From Knoellia subterranea KCTC 19937 (GTDB taxonomy: Bacteria > Actinomycetota > Actinomycetes > Actinomycetales > Dermatophilaceae): 64,000 bases of DNA. Position numbers and translations under genes: made by a program. The stretch is taken from contig NZ_AVPK01000001.1 of the NCBI RefSeq assembly GCF_000768685.1, forward strand, positions 62,001 through 126,000, written 5' to 3'. Below the pieces are notes generated by a model, which saw only the letters and a program-made list of their open reading frames with translations, had not been told where the DNA came from and ran no database searches. Shown here piece by piece: positions 18,924 to 26,925 of the stretch (within the stretch, counting starts at the first letter, position 1; each line of letters opens with the position of its first letter).

Positions 18924-19766
18924 ATGAATGCACGACGGATCGGCGCCATCGCCGCCACCGCCGCCCTCGCCCTCGGCCTCTCGGCCTGTGGCAGCTCCGA
19001 TGACGGTGGCGACGCCGGCAGCGGTGGCGACAGCGGCAAGAAGCTCAAGATCGGCATCAAGTTCGACCAGCCCGGCCTCGGCCTGAAGAAGGGCACCGAC
19101 GTCACCGGCTTCGACGTCGACATCGCGAAGTACGTCGCCAAGGAGCTCGGCACGTCCGAGGCCAACATCGAGTGGGTTCAGGCTCCCTCGCCCCAGCGCG
19201 AGACGCTCATCGAGACGGGTCAGGTCGACCTGATCTTCGCGACCTACTCGATCACCGACGCGCGCAAGGAGAAGGTCACCTTCGCCGGCCCGTACTTCAT
19301 CGCCGGTCAGGACCTCCTCGTCCGCGCCGACGACGCCTCGATCACCGGCCCCGACTCCCTCACCGGCAAGAAGCTGTGCTCGGTCAAGGGTTCGACGTCC
19401 GCGCAGAAGGTCAAGGACAAGTACCCGGGCGTCCAGCTCCAGGAGTTCGCGACCTACTCCGAGTGCCTTCCGGCGCTCTCGACCGGAGGCGTCGACGCCC
19501 TCACGACGGACGACACGATCCTCGCCGGCTACGCGGCCCAGGCCGAGTACAAGGGCAAGTTCAAGGTCGTCGGCCAGCCGTTCTCCGAGGAGCGTTACGG
19601 CGTCGGCCTCAAGAAGGGCGACACCGCGACCTGCAACAAGGTGAACGACGCCCTCAAGAAGGCCTTCACCGACGGTGCCTGGCAGAAGGCGATCGACGAC
19701 AACCTGGGCCCGGCGGGCTACAAGGCCGGCCCGGGCAACCCGCCCACCCCGGACGCCTGCGCCTGA
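18924..19766 (+). CDS. gluB: Amino-acid ABC transporter binding lipoprotein (GluB type)
   Basis: 280 residues. Lipoprotein signal: MNARR, hydrophobic run, lipobox LSAC, then a Gly/Ser/Asp linker (SSDDGGDAGSGGDSG). The mature part is a periplasmic-binding-protein type 2 fold (TGFDVDIAKYVAKELG, LIETGQVDLIFATYSITD, DDTILAGYA). Anchored outside the membrane, it delivers substrate to the permeases. ATG at 18924 after GGAGG. A long hairpin follows its stop codon, probably lowering read-through into the permeases so that binding protein is made in excess. Confidence 0.94.
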   Translation: MNARRIGAIAATAALALGLSACGSSDDGGDAGSGGDSGKKLKIGIKFDQPGLGLKKGTDVTGFDVDIAKYVAKELGTSEANIEWVQAPSPQRETLIETGQVDLIFATYSITDARKEKVTFAGPYFIAGQDLLVRADDASITGPDSLTGKKLCSVKGSTSAQKVKDKYPGVQLQEFATYSECLPALSTGGVDALTTDDTILAGYAAQAEYKGKFKVVGQPFSEERYGVGLKKGDTATCNKVNDALKKAFTDGAWQKAIDDNLGPAGYKAGPGNPPTPDACA

Positions 19767-19790
19767 GGCTCGTCACGCTTCGCAACCACG

Positions 19791-19835
19791 GCGTATGCCG
19801 TCCGCTACCTCACGAGGTGGGCGGACGGCATACGC
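19791..19835. repeat. Hairpin made of two inverted copies of the 13-mer word
   Basis: Arms of 15 bases, GCGTATGCCGTCCGC (19791-19805) and its exact reverse complement (19821-19835). The 15-base centre can extend the stem with ACCTC/GAGGT. It lies between gluB and the first permease gene and could act as an mRNA-stabilising or attenuating hairpin. Confidence 0.85.
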
Positions 19836-19867
19836 ATCCCCTTCCAGAGCCACTTGGAGGCTGATCC

Positions 19868-20545
19868 ATGGGTGAGATCCTGAGGGACTACGACGTCCTC
19901 GGCGCCTTCTGGATGACGATCTACCTGACGTTCTTCTCGGCCATTGGCGCCCTGGTCATCGGCACGATCCTCGCCGTCATGCGGGTCTCACCCGTGAGCG
20001 TCCTGCGGGCTGCGGGCACCGCCTACGTCAACGTCATTCGCAACACTCCCCTGACGCTGATCCTCGTGTTCTGCTCGTTGGGCGTCCTCTACATCCTCGA
20101 GATCAACCTCGCCGACCCGCAGTCGCCGACCTCGATCCGTGACAACGCGATCCGCTGGGCCATCGTGGGCCTGTCCGTCTACCACGCGGCGTTCGTGTGC
20201 GAGGCGCTGCGCTCGGGCGTCAATACCGTCCCGCTGGGTCAGGCCGAGGCGGCCCGCGCGATCGGCCTCACGTTCGGCCAGTCGCTCACCCAGGTGATCA
20301 TGCCGCAGGCCTTCCGGGGTGCGATCGCACCGCTCGGATCAGTCCTCATCGCGCTGACGAAGAACACGACGGTGGCGTCGATCATCGGCGTCGCGGAGGC
20401 GTCCGGCCTCATGAAGGAGATCATGGAGAACGAGACGGCATCGTTCGCGGTGTTCCTGCTCTTCGCCCTCGGCTTCGTCATCCTGACGCTCCCGACCGGC
20501 ATGCTCTTCACGTGGATGTCGCAGCGCCTGGCGGTGAAGCGATGA
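19868..20545 (+). CDS. gluC: Amino-acid ABC transporter permease (GluC type)
   Basis: 225-residue inner-membrane permease with about five hydrophobic segments. The N-terminal YVNVIRNTPLTLILVF is the conserved HisMQ-family element, and the coupling loop EAARAIGLTFGQSLTQVIMP contacts the ATPase. ATG at 19868. Its stop overlaps the start of the next permease by four bases (ATGA at 20542-20545), so the two subunits are translated together, as expected for a heterodimer. Confidence 0.93.
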   Translation: MGEILRDYDVLGAFWMTIYLTFFSAIGALVIGTILAVMRVSPVSVLRAAGTAYVNVIRNTPLTLILVFCSLGVLYILEINLADPQSPTSIRDNAIRWAIVGLSVYHAAFVCEALRSGVNTVPLGQAEAARAIGLTFGQSLTQVIMPQAFRGAIAPLGSVLIALTKNTTVASIIGVAEASGLMKEIMENETASFAVFLLFALGFVILTLPTGMLFTWMSQRLAVKR

Positions 20546-21420
20546 GCACCCAGAACGTCCTCTTCGACGCCCCCGGCCCCAAGGCGCGGGCGCGCCACCT
20601 CGTCTTGACCGTTGTGGGTGGATTGATCGTCGCGGGCATCGCGGCGGCCGTCCTGTGGAAGTTCAACGAGCAGGGGCAGCTCGAAGGCCCCATGTGGCGT
20701 TCGCTGTTCACCGCTGACGTGTGGACGCAGTACCTCCTCCCCGGCCTGTGGGCGACGATCAAGGCGGCCGCGATCTCGATCGTCGGCGCGATGATCTTCG
20801 GCATCATCTTCGGCACCGGCCGCCTCTCCCACGTCGCGCCGATTCGCTGGTTCTGTGGCGTCGTGGTCGAGTTCTTCCGGGCAGTCCCGGTGCTGCTGAT
20901 GATGTACTTCCTGTTCTCGTGGTTCGCCGTGCAGGCGTTCTTCGACGCGCAGTACTACCCCATCGCCGCCACCGTCATAGCGCTCACGCTCTACAACGGG
21001 TCGGTCATCGCCGAGCTCGTGCGCTCCGGTGTCTTCGGACTCCCCAAGGGCCAGCGCGAGGCCGGGCTCTCGGTGGGTCTGACCCGCTCGCAGTCACTGC
21101 GCTCGATCGAGCTCCCCCAAGCGCTGACGGCGATGCTTCCGGCACTCGTGAGCCAGCTCGTCGTGGTCCTCAAGGACAGCGCGCTCGGCTCGGCCCTGCC
21201 CTACATCGAGTTGCTGTCGCAGGTGAAGAACGTCGGCACGGCCTACGGCAACGTCATCCCCGCGTACATCCTCGGCGCAGCCCTGTTCATCCTCCTCAAC
21301 TACGCCCTGACCTTCATCGCAGGGCGGATCGAGCGGCGGATCAACAAGCGCGGCAAGACCGCCGGCGGCACCGTCGCAGCTCCCCTGCCCGGCACGACGG
21401 CCGAGGACCCGACGACCTGA
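20542..21420 (+). CDS. gluD: Amino-acid ABC transporter permease (GluD type)
   Basis: 292-residue membrane partner of GluC. HisMQ signature VVEFFRAVPVLLMMYF and coupling loop REAGLSVGLTRSQSLRSIELP are visible. The N-terminus has an extra cytosolic stretch and one additional span (LVLTVVGGLIVAGIAAAVL), and the C-terminus a polar tail of about 35 residues, both usual for GluD. The start at 20542 is fixed by the overlap with gluC. A perfect 16-pair hairpin follows. Confidence 0.93.
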   Translation: MSTQNVLFDAPGPKARARHLVLTVVGGLIVAGIAAAVLWKFNEQGQLEGPMWRSLFTADVWTQYLLPGLWATIKAAAISIVGAMIFGIIFGTGRLSHVAPIRWFCGVVVEFFRAVPVLLMMYFLFSWFAVQAFFDAQYYPIAATVIALTLYNGSVIAELVRSGVFGLPKGQREAGLSVGLTRSQSLRSIELPQALTAMLPALVSQLVVVLKDSALGSALPYIELLSQVKNVGTAYGNVIPAYILGAALFILLNYALTFIAGRIERRINKRGKTAGGTVAAPLPGTTAEDPTT

Positions 21421-21442
21421 CGAACCGCGTCAACCCCACGAG

Positions 21443-21480
21443 CGAAGGGCCCGGATCCAGATGGATCCGGGCCCTTCGTC
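21443..21480 (+). terminator. Terminator hairpin after gluD
   Basis: A 16-pair perfect stem (21443-21458 with 21463-21478), loop AGAT. It has almost no T tract, as is common in high-GC actinobacteria. It separates gluD from the leftward tRNA-Asn. Confidence 0.85.
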
Positions 21481-21486
21481 AGTGCG

Positions 21487-21559
21487 CTCCCCCGGTTGGA
21501 CTCGAACCAACAACCTGCCGATTAACAGTCGGCTGCTCTGCCAATTGAGCTACAGGGGA
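21487..21559 (-). tRNA. tRNA-Asn (GTT)
   Basis: 73 bases: acceptor TCCCCTG with CGGGGGA, D arm GCTCAATTGGCAGAGC, anticodon loop ACTGTTAAT, T arm GTTGGTTCGAGTCCAAC. CCA not encoded. Lies downstream of the dnaG block and reads the same way. Confidence 0.96.
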
Positions 21560-21718
21560 ATGGCGCTCGCGGTGTTGCTGCGGCAGCGCGCTGCGCAACC
21601 TTAGCAAAGGGAGTGCCCCATCACGAAAACGAGGTCCCACCAGCGCTGCCGAGTGCCAGACGGGGCACATCTGACGCCTCTGGCACTCCCCCGACGGCCA
21701 CGCACCGAGGCCGCGAGC

Positions 21719-22249
21719 TCAGCTGAGGCCGACCTGCTCGCGCAGCCGATCCAGCGCTGCCCGCGTCGTTTCGAGCACTCCCGGATCGGTCGACCGCACA
21801 CCGCGGCCGAGGATCGTCTGCCCGAGCAGCGCCTGCGTCTCGAGGTCCTTGCGCACGACCACGCGCGCCTTCTGCCTGCCCCCGAGGTCGACCTCGTCGG
21901 ACAGCACGACCGTGGCCTGCACCCGCTCGCGGAACACCTGCGGGAGGGTCGACGGAAGCTCGATCTCCCACACCGACGCCGGCGCGCGGTCGACCCACTG
22001 AACAGTGAGTCGACGGGTCTCGTCGTCCCACGAACCGGTGTCGACCATGTGCCACGGACGGTCGAGTTCCACGGAACCGGCCTCCGAGCCACCTCTCACG
22101 GCATACACATGTGTCTTCGTCGCGACGAGGTATGCCGTGGTGCGCGGTTCGCGCGCCACGCTCAGCACCTCAGCGGCTCGGCTTCCGAGAACCGCAGCGA
22201 CCTCGTCCGGCACCTCTGGCCCGCGTCGACCCAGACGACCCAGCCTCAT
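21719..22249 (-). CDS. Conserved hypothetical protein downstream of dnaG
   Basis: 176 residues, start overlapping the dnaG stop by four bases (22246-22249), so co-translated with primase. Soluble; the middle has alternating beta-strand character (TTAYLVATKTHVYAVRGG, LTVQWVDRAPASVWEIELP) and the C-terminus is helical (LETTRAALDRLREQVG). Similar genes sit next to dnaG in related actinobacteria, but I recognise no domain. Two inverted copies of the word CACGGCATAC/GTATGCCGTG lie within it (22097-22106 and 22130-22139), coding Tyr-Ala in VYAV and AYLV. Confidence 0.75.
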   Translation of the reverse strand: MRLGRLGRRGPEVPDEVAAVLGSRAAEVLSVAREPRTTAYLVATKTHVYAVRGGSEAGSVELDRPWHMVDTGSWDDETRRLTVQWVDRAPASVWEIELPSTLPQVFRERVQATVVLSDEVDLGGRQKARVVVRKDLETQALLGQTILGRGVRSTDPGVLETTRAALDRLREQVGLS

Positions 22250-24216
22250 GACGTGAGCCGATCACGTAGGCGGGCGCGGTTCATCTCGAGCTCGATGAGT
22301 CGACGCGAGCGTTCACGGATGCCTTCCGGGTCGGGTTCTGGGGCGTTCTGCAGGCGGCGGATGGCGGCCGTCTCGTCGGCGATCTGACGGCTCAGGCCGG
22401 CGTCGTGCACGCCGATGACGAGGGACTCGAGGTAGCGCTGCGGCGGCAGGCCCGTCGCCGGGTCGACCCGGGTCGGGAGCGGCGCGACGGACAACTCGGC
22501 AAGGAGTCCGCGTACGGCCAGCGGAGCGGCTTCGGTCACCGCCGCCACCCACCGGGCCGTCGAGAGCAGACCGGCGTGGCCGGCGACCGTGCGGACACCG
22601 TCGAAGATCGCCACGTGCGCCGGTGCCGTGAATGCCGACGGCGGGATGGCGTCGATCGTCTCGGTCGTGAACCGAGTCGGATACTGCAGCAGCGCCTGGA
22701 GCAGCTGCCGCTCGGTGATGACCACAGGGTCGCGCAGGTTCGGTGCGGGCATCGCCGCAGCACCCTCGAGCGCGTTCGGTTCGGGCACCTCATCGGTCGA
22801 CGCCGGTGTGCGATCCCGCCCGTGCCCCACGGATCCGTCCGGCCCGGCCTGGCTGGCGGCGCTGGCCTCGCGTGCGCTGATCCGCCCGGCTCGCTGGACC
22901 TCGTTGCGGACCTGCTCCACCTCGACGCCGAGCATGCCGGAGACGGTGCGGATGTACTCAGGCCGCAGCGAGGAGTCGCGGATGGAGTTGATGATCGGAG
23001 CCACAGCACGCATCGCCTGCACGCGACCCTCGGCGGTGTCGAGGTCGAAGCGCTTCATCGTCGTGCGCACGGCGAACTCGAACATCGGGACGGCGTCGTC
23101 CACGAGCGCCTTGACCGCCTCGTCACCGCGCGCCAACCGCAAATCGCACGGGTCCATGCCATCGGGCGCAACCGCCACGAACGACTGCGACGCCCACCGC
23201 TGGTCCTCACCGAACGCCTTCATCGCCGCCTTCTGCCCGGGGACGTCACCGTCGAACGTGAAGATCACCCGCGCCGGTGCACCGTCGACCTCGTCGCGCA
23301 TGATCCGGCGCAGGATCTTGATGTGGTCGACGCCGAACGCGGTGCCACACGTCGCCACCGCCCCCTCGACGCCGGACAGGTGAGCAGCCATGACGTCGGT
23401 GTAGCCCTCGACGACGACGGCCCGACGCTCCCCGGAGATGGCCTTCTTGGCGAGGTCAAGCCCGTAGAGGACCTGGGACTTCTTGTAGATCGGGGTCTCG
23501 GACGTGTTGAGGTACTTCGCGGCGATCCGGTCGTCGTCGAAGATCCGGCGCGCGCCGAAGCCGACGGTGTCGCCGGTGACGTCGCGGATCGGCCAGACGA
23601 GTCGCCCGCGGAACCGGTCGTAGAGCCCCCGGCTCCCCCGCCCGGACAGCCCACCCGTGACCATCTCGTCCTCGGTGAACCCCTTTTCGCGCAGGTGCCG
23701 GGTGAGGTCCTCACCACCGCGCGGGGCGAAGCCGATGCCGAACTGCTTCGCGATGACCCCGTTGAAGCCACGCTCGCGCAGGTAGTCCCGCCCCTGACGG
23801 GCCTCGGCACGATCCACGAGTGCCGCGGCATAGAACTCCTCGGCCACCCGGTGCGCCTCGATGAGCCGCGAGCGCTTGCCGAGCCCGCCCTCGGAGCGCG
23901 GTCCCCCGCCCTCCTCGTAGCGCAGCTCCATCCCGATCTTGGCCGCGAGCCGCTCGACCGCCTCGGAGAACGTGAGGTGCTCGACCTTCTGCACGAACGA
24001 GATGACATCGCCGCCCTCTCCACAACCGAAGCAGTGATACGCCCCGACAGCCGGTCGCACGGTGAACGATGGCGTCTTCTCGTCGTGGAACGGACACAGC
24101 CCCTTGAGCGACCCGACGCCCCCCGGTCGCAGCGTCACGTGGTCCCGCACGACGTCCTCGATGGAGGAGCGCTCCTTGACGGTCTGGATGTCGTCAGCGT
24201 TGATCCGGCCCGCCAC
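22246..24216 (-). CDS. dnaG: DNA primase
   Basis: 656 residues; makes RNA primers at the replication fork. The N-terminal zinc-binding domain has Cys41, His44, Cys62 and Cys65 (CPFHDEKTPSF, YHCFGCG). The TOPRIM catalytic core follows with VVVEGYTDVMAAH and TFDGDVPGQKAA. The C-terminal 200 residues are the helicase-interacting part, with an acidic/Pro-rich linker near 455-490. Complete and of normal actinobacterial length. Confidence 0.96.
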   Translation of the reverse strand: MAGRINADDIQTVKERSSIEDVVRDHVTLRPGGVGSLKGLCPFHDEKTPSFTVRPAVGAYHCFGCGEGGDVISFVQKVEHLTFSEAVERLAAKIGMELRYEEGGGPRSEGGLGKRSRLIEAHRVAEEFYAAALVDRAEARQGRDYLRERGFNGVIAKQFGIGFAPRGGEDLTRHLREKGFTEDEMVTGGLSGRGSRGLYDRFRGRLVWPIRDVTGDTVGFGARRIFDDDRIAAKYLNTSETPIYKKSQVLYGLDLAKKAISGERRAVVVEGYTDVMAAHLSGVEGAVATCGTAFGVDHIKILRRIMRDEVDGAPARVIFTFDGDVPGQKAAMKAFGEDQRWASQSFVAVAPDGMDPCDLRLARGDEAVKALVDDAVPMFEFAVRTTMKRFDLDTAEGRVQAMRAVAPIINSIRDSSLRPEYIRTVSGMLGVEVEQVRNEVQRAGRISAREASAASQAGPDGSVGHGRDRTPASTDEVPEPNALEGAAAMPAPNLRDPVVITERQLLQALLQYPTRFTTETIDAIPPSAFTAPAHVAIFDGVRTVAGHAGLLSTARWVAAVTEAAPLAVRGLLAELSVAPLPTRVDPATGLPPQRYLESLVIGVHDAGLSRQIADETAAIRRLQNAPEPDPEGIRERSRRLIELEMNRARLRDRLTS

Positions 24217-24261
24217 GCGTCATCCTCCCGTCATCGTCCGGTCCCGTTCCGTGAGAGTTCA

Positions 24262-24274
24262 GTATGCCGTCCGC
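24262..24274 (+). repeat. Exact 13-mer GTATGCCGTCCGC upstream of dnaG
   Basis: Lies in the divergent region between dnaG and the RibD/DHFR-like gene and is followed by CCGCCTTCGCG, which resembles the flank of the copy at 58898. Confidence 0.8.
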
Positions 24275-24397
24275 CCGCCTTCGCGTTCACCGACTGTCCC
24301 CAGCCCGCTCCCGTTCCTTGTCGAAAACGGGCGACTCCGTTCGGCACAAGGAGTGACAAGCCCCCACAGGGCACCGGCACCCGGAAGGATCTGCACC

Positions 24398-24937
24398 ATG
24401 CGCACCCTCATCGTCTCCGAGTTCATCAGCCTCGACGGTGTCGTCGAGTCGCCCGACTGGACCTTCGAGGTCGTTGAGTACGACGAGGCGGCCTACGCCA
24501 TCAAGGGCCGCGAGCAGGAGGAGGCCGGATGCCTCCTGCTCGGCCGGCAGTCCTACGACGAGTTCGCTCCGGTCTGGCCGACGATGGAGGAGTTCGCCGA
24601 CTACAACGCCATGCCGAAGTACGTCGTCTCGTCCACCCTCGAGAACCCGGAGTGGAACAACACCACCGTGCTCCGCAGCCTCGATGAGGTGGCCGCGCTC
24701 AAGGAGTCGGACGAGCCCGGCACGATCCTCGTCCACGCCAGCGCGACGCTCGCTCAGGGCCTGGCCGAGGCCGGCCTGGTCGACCGATACCACCTGCTCG
24801 TCTACCCGGTCGTCCTCGGCACGGGCAAGCGTCTCTTCCCCACGGACAGCGAGTCGGCCCGCCAGAAGCTCTCCCTCGCGGAGCACGCCGTCTATTCGAA
24901 CGGCATCCAGCTCAACGTCCTCGACGTCGTCCGCTGA
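24398..24937 (+). CDS. Dihydrofolate reductase / RibD C-terminal family protein
   Basis: 179 residues. Begins MRTLIVSEFISLDGVVESPD, the N-terminal strand and loop of the RibD_C/DHFR-like family; LLGRQSYDEFAPVWP and GTILVHASATLAQGLAEAGL are the nucleotide-binding segments and YPVVLGTGKRLFP the C-terminal signature. It probably uses NADPH, but substrates of this stand-alone group are generally unknown and it is not likely to be the housekeeping folate enzyme. The start at 24398 follows GGAAGGAT. It stands alone between two leftward genes. Confidence 0.88.
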   Translation: MRTLIVSEFISLDGVVESPDWTFEVVEYDEAAYAIKGREQEEAGCLLLGRQSYDEFAPVWPTMEEFADYNAMPKYVVSSTLENPEWNNTTVLRSLDEVAALKESDEPGTILVHASATLAQGLAEAGLVDRYHLLVYPVVLGTGKRLFPTDSESARQKLSLAEHAVYSNGIQLNVLDVVR

Positions 24938-24970
24938 CGCGCCGCGCGCCCACTACACCCCGATGTCGGG

Positions 24971-26197
24971 TCAGCACCACTGACGGTGCAGCTCCAGGGC
25001 GCGCACGTCGGTGAGCGAGGCGACCTGGTCGACCACGACGCGCAGCGCCTCGCCGTCAGTTGCCGCTGCCTCGTGATCGGCGAGCAGCTCGGGATCCAGC
25101 CGTGAGGGGTCGCAACGGTAGGCCTCGACGAGGTCGCCGATGACGTCACGCTCAGCCGCCTGCACCTCGACGCGGTCCTGGGCATTCATCACGAAGTGCG
25201 CTGCCGTCGCCTTGAGCACGGCACACTCGGCGCGGGTGTCGTCGGGCACGACGAGGTCCGCGTCGTGACGGCTGAGGTCGCCGGGGCCGTGCCGTTCGCG
25301 TGTCGCCGCCTCGACGGCCTGCACGAAACGGCCGATGAGCCGTGAGGTCATGTCCTTGAGACGCGCGAGGTCCACGCGCGTTCCTGTGTATGCCGTCGGC
25401 ACCGTGCCCGTGGCCAGCACCCGTTCCAGCGCAGCACCGAGGGCGTCGCGGCTGAGGTCCGTGGCATAGGAGGCGACGGCGACCGAGAGCACGGCGTCCG
25501 TGTCCACGGCATCACGAAGCAGCCGCGGGTCGAGACGTCCGGAGGCGATGGCGTCCTCGACGTCGTGCACGGAGTAGGCGACGTCGTCGGACCAGTCCAT
25601 GACCTCGGCCTCGAAGCTCCGTTGCCCCTCCGGCGCACCCTCACGGAACCACTCGAAAACCGGAAGGTCACCGGCATACACGCCGAATTTTGGTGTGGGA
25701 GAAGGTGACTCGCCGCGGGCCCAGGGGTACTTCGTCGTCGCATCCAACGAGGCCCGGGTGAGGTTGAGTCCGGCCGGGCGACCGTCTGCGTGGAAGCGCT
25801 TGGGTTCGAGCCGGGTGAGGATCCGCAGCGTCTGCGCGTTGCCCTCGAACCCGCCGATCTCCGCGGCGATGGCGTTGAGGGCCGTCTCACCGTTGTGTCC
25901 GAAGGGCGGGTGCCCAAGGTCGTGCGCGAGGCACGCGGTGTCGACGACGTCGGCGTTGCAACCGAGCGCGGCTCCGAACTCGCGACCGATCTGGGCGACC
26001 TCGAGGCTGTGGGTGAGTCGGTTGCGGACGAAGTCGTCGCTGCCGGGCTGGAGCACCTGGGTCTTGGCCGACAGCCGCCGGAGTGACGCCGAGTGGACGA
26101 GCCGCGCACGGTCGCGCGCGAAGTCGTCGCGGTCCGCACGCTTGTGGGCAGGGTCCTCGGCGACCCAGCGCTCACGGTCCCGGGCGGAGTACGTCAC
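24971..26197 (-). CDS. dgt: Deoxyguanosinetriphosphate triphosphohydrolase-like protein
   Basis: 408-residue HD-domain phosphohydrolase that removes triphosphate from dNTPs. Metal ligands: His63 (RLTHSLEV), His92-Asp93 (LAHDLGHPPFGHNGE) and a later Asp in DWSDDVAYSVHD. N-terminal RARLVHSASLRRLSAKTQV is the dGTPase-family signature. In Micrococcales it commonly precedes dnaG, as here apart from the opposing RibD-like gene. Complete. Confidence 0.93.
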   Translation of the reverse strand: MTYSARDRERWVAEDPAHKRADRDDFARDRARLVHSASLRRLSAKTQVLQPGSDDFVRNRLTHSLEVAQIGREFGAALGCNADVVDTACLAHDLGHPPFGHNGETALNAIAAEIGGFEGNAQTLRILTRLEPKRFHADGRPAGLNLTRASLDATTKYPWARGESPSPTPKFGVYAGDLPVFEWFREGAPEGQRSFEAEVMDWSDDVAYSVHDVEDAIASGRLDPRLLRDAVDTDAVLSVAVASYATDLSRDALGAALERVLATGTVPTAYTGTRVDLARLKDMTSRLIGRFVQAVEAATRERHGPGDLSRHDADLVVPDDTRAECAVLKATAAHFVMNAQDRVEVQAAERDVIGDLVEAYRCDPSRLDPELLADHEAAATDGEALRVVVDQVASLTDVRALELHRQWC

Positions 26198-26244
26198 GTC
26201 CCGACCCTAGAGGGTCGGTGAGGCCAGCGAGCCGGCCACCGCCT

Positions 26245-26913
26245 CTACCGGGACGGAGGTCGGGTTGCTTCGCTGGCCGCCGCCGCGGCCCGCTCGACCC
26301 ACTTGGGTTGATCGCCGTAGCGCTGGCTCGGGATGAGGCGACCGTTCGCGCACTCGTCGATGAGCTGCAGCAGGCGCTTCTCGCGGGTCTCCTCACGCTT
26401 GGCCGACACGACCCAGTTCTCGGCGACCTTGCGGTAGGAGGCGGTGGCCACCTCCCAGAACGCCGCGGCCGCAGGGTCGGCGAGCAACCGGGCGCGCTGG
26501 TCGTCACCGAGCTCCTGACGGGTCTCGTAGGAGTAGCCGCTCAGCTCGGGCTTGCGGCGCTCGAACGCTGCGAGACCTGCGGGAAGCATCTTCCCCTCCG
26601 CGGTGAGCCGCTCGACGTGGGCGATGTTGACGGCACTCCAGACACTCGTCGACTTGCGCGGCGTCCAGCGCTGGCGACGTGAGTCCTCGTCGATCCGCTG
26701 CGACACGCTGTCGATCCACCCGAAGCACAACGCCTCGGGCACCGCGTCCTCCCACGTGAGCCCGCGGTCGGGGACGTGCTTCTTGCGCAGTCCCATCCAC
26801 AACTCGGTCGCGGTCTCGTGGTTGGCCTCGAGCCACCCGCGGAACTCGGCGGCATCGCGGAAGAAGGTCGCGGGACGCTCGGCGGAACCACCCGGCATAC
26901 CGAAATCGGTCAT
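26245..26913 (-). CDS. YdeI/OmpD-associated family protein
   Basis: 222 residues. The N-terminal half matches the YdeI family (FRDAAEFRGWLEANHETATE, ALCFGWIDSVSQRIDEDS, RRQRWTPRKSTSVWSAVNI). The C-terminal part is helical with AAFWEVATASYRKVAENWVV. E. coli YdeI is linked to resistance to cationic peptides; no biochemical activity is established and the role here is unknown. The ATG at 26913 has a GTATGCCG word within its first codons (Gly-Met-Pro). Confidence 0.85.
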   Translation of the reverse strand: MTDFGMPGGSAERPATFFRDAAEFRGWLEANHETATELWMGLRKKHVPDRGLTWEDAVPEALCFGWIDSVSQRIDEDSRRQRWTPRKSTSVWSAVNIAHVERLTAEGKMLPAGLAAFERRKPELSGYSYETRQELGDDQRARLLADPAAAAFWEVATASYRKVAENWVVSAKREETREKRLLQLIDECANGRLIPSQRYGDQPKWVERAAAAASEATRPPSR

Positions 26914-26925
26914 GCGGGCAGTCTG

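Noticed and set aside
22405-24477. A 690-codon open frame antisense to dnaG
   Set aside because: It mirrors dnaG, is rich in Arg/His/Gly/Asp repeats with no domain, and is a usual shadow of high GC coding sequence.
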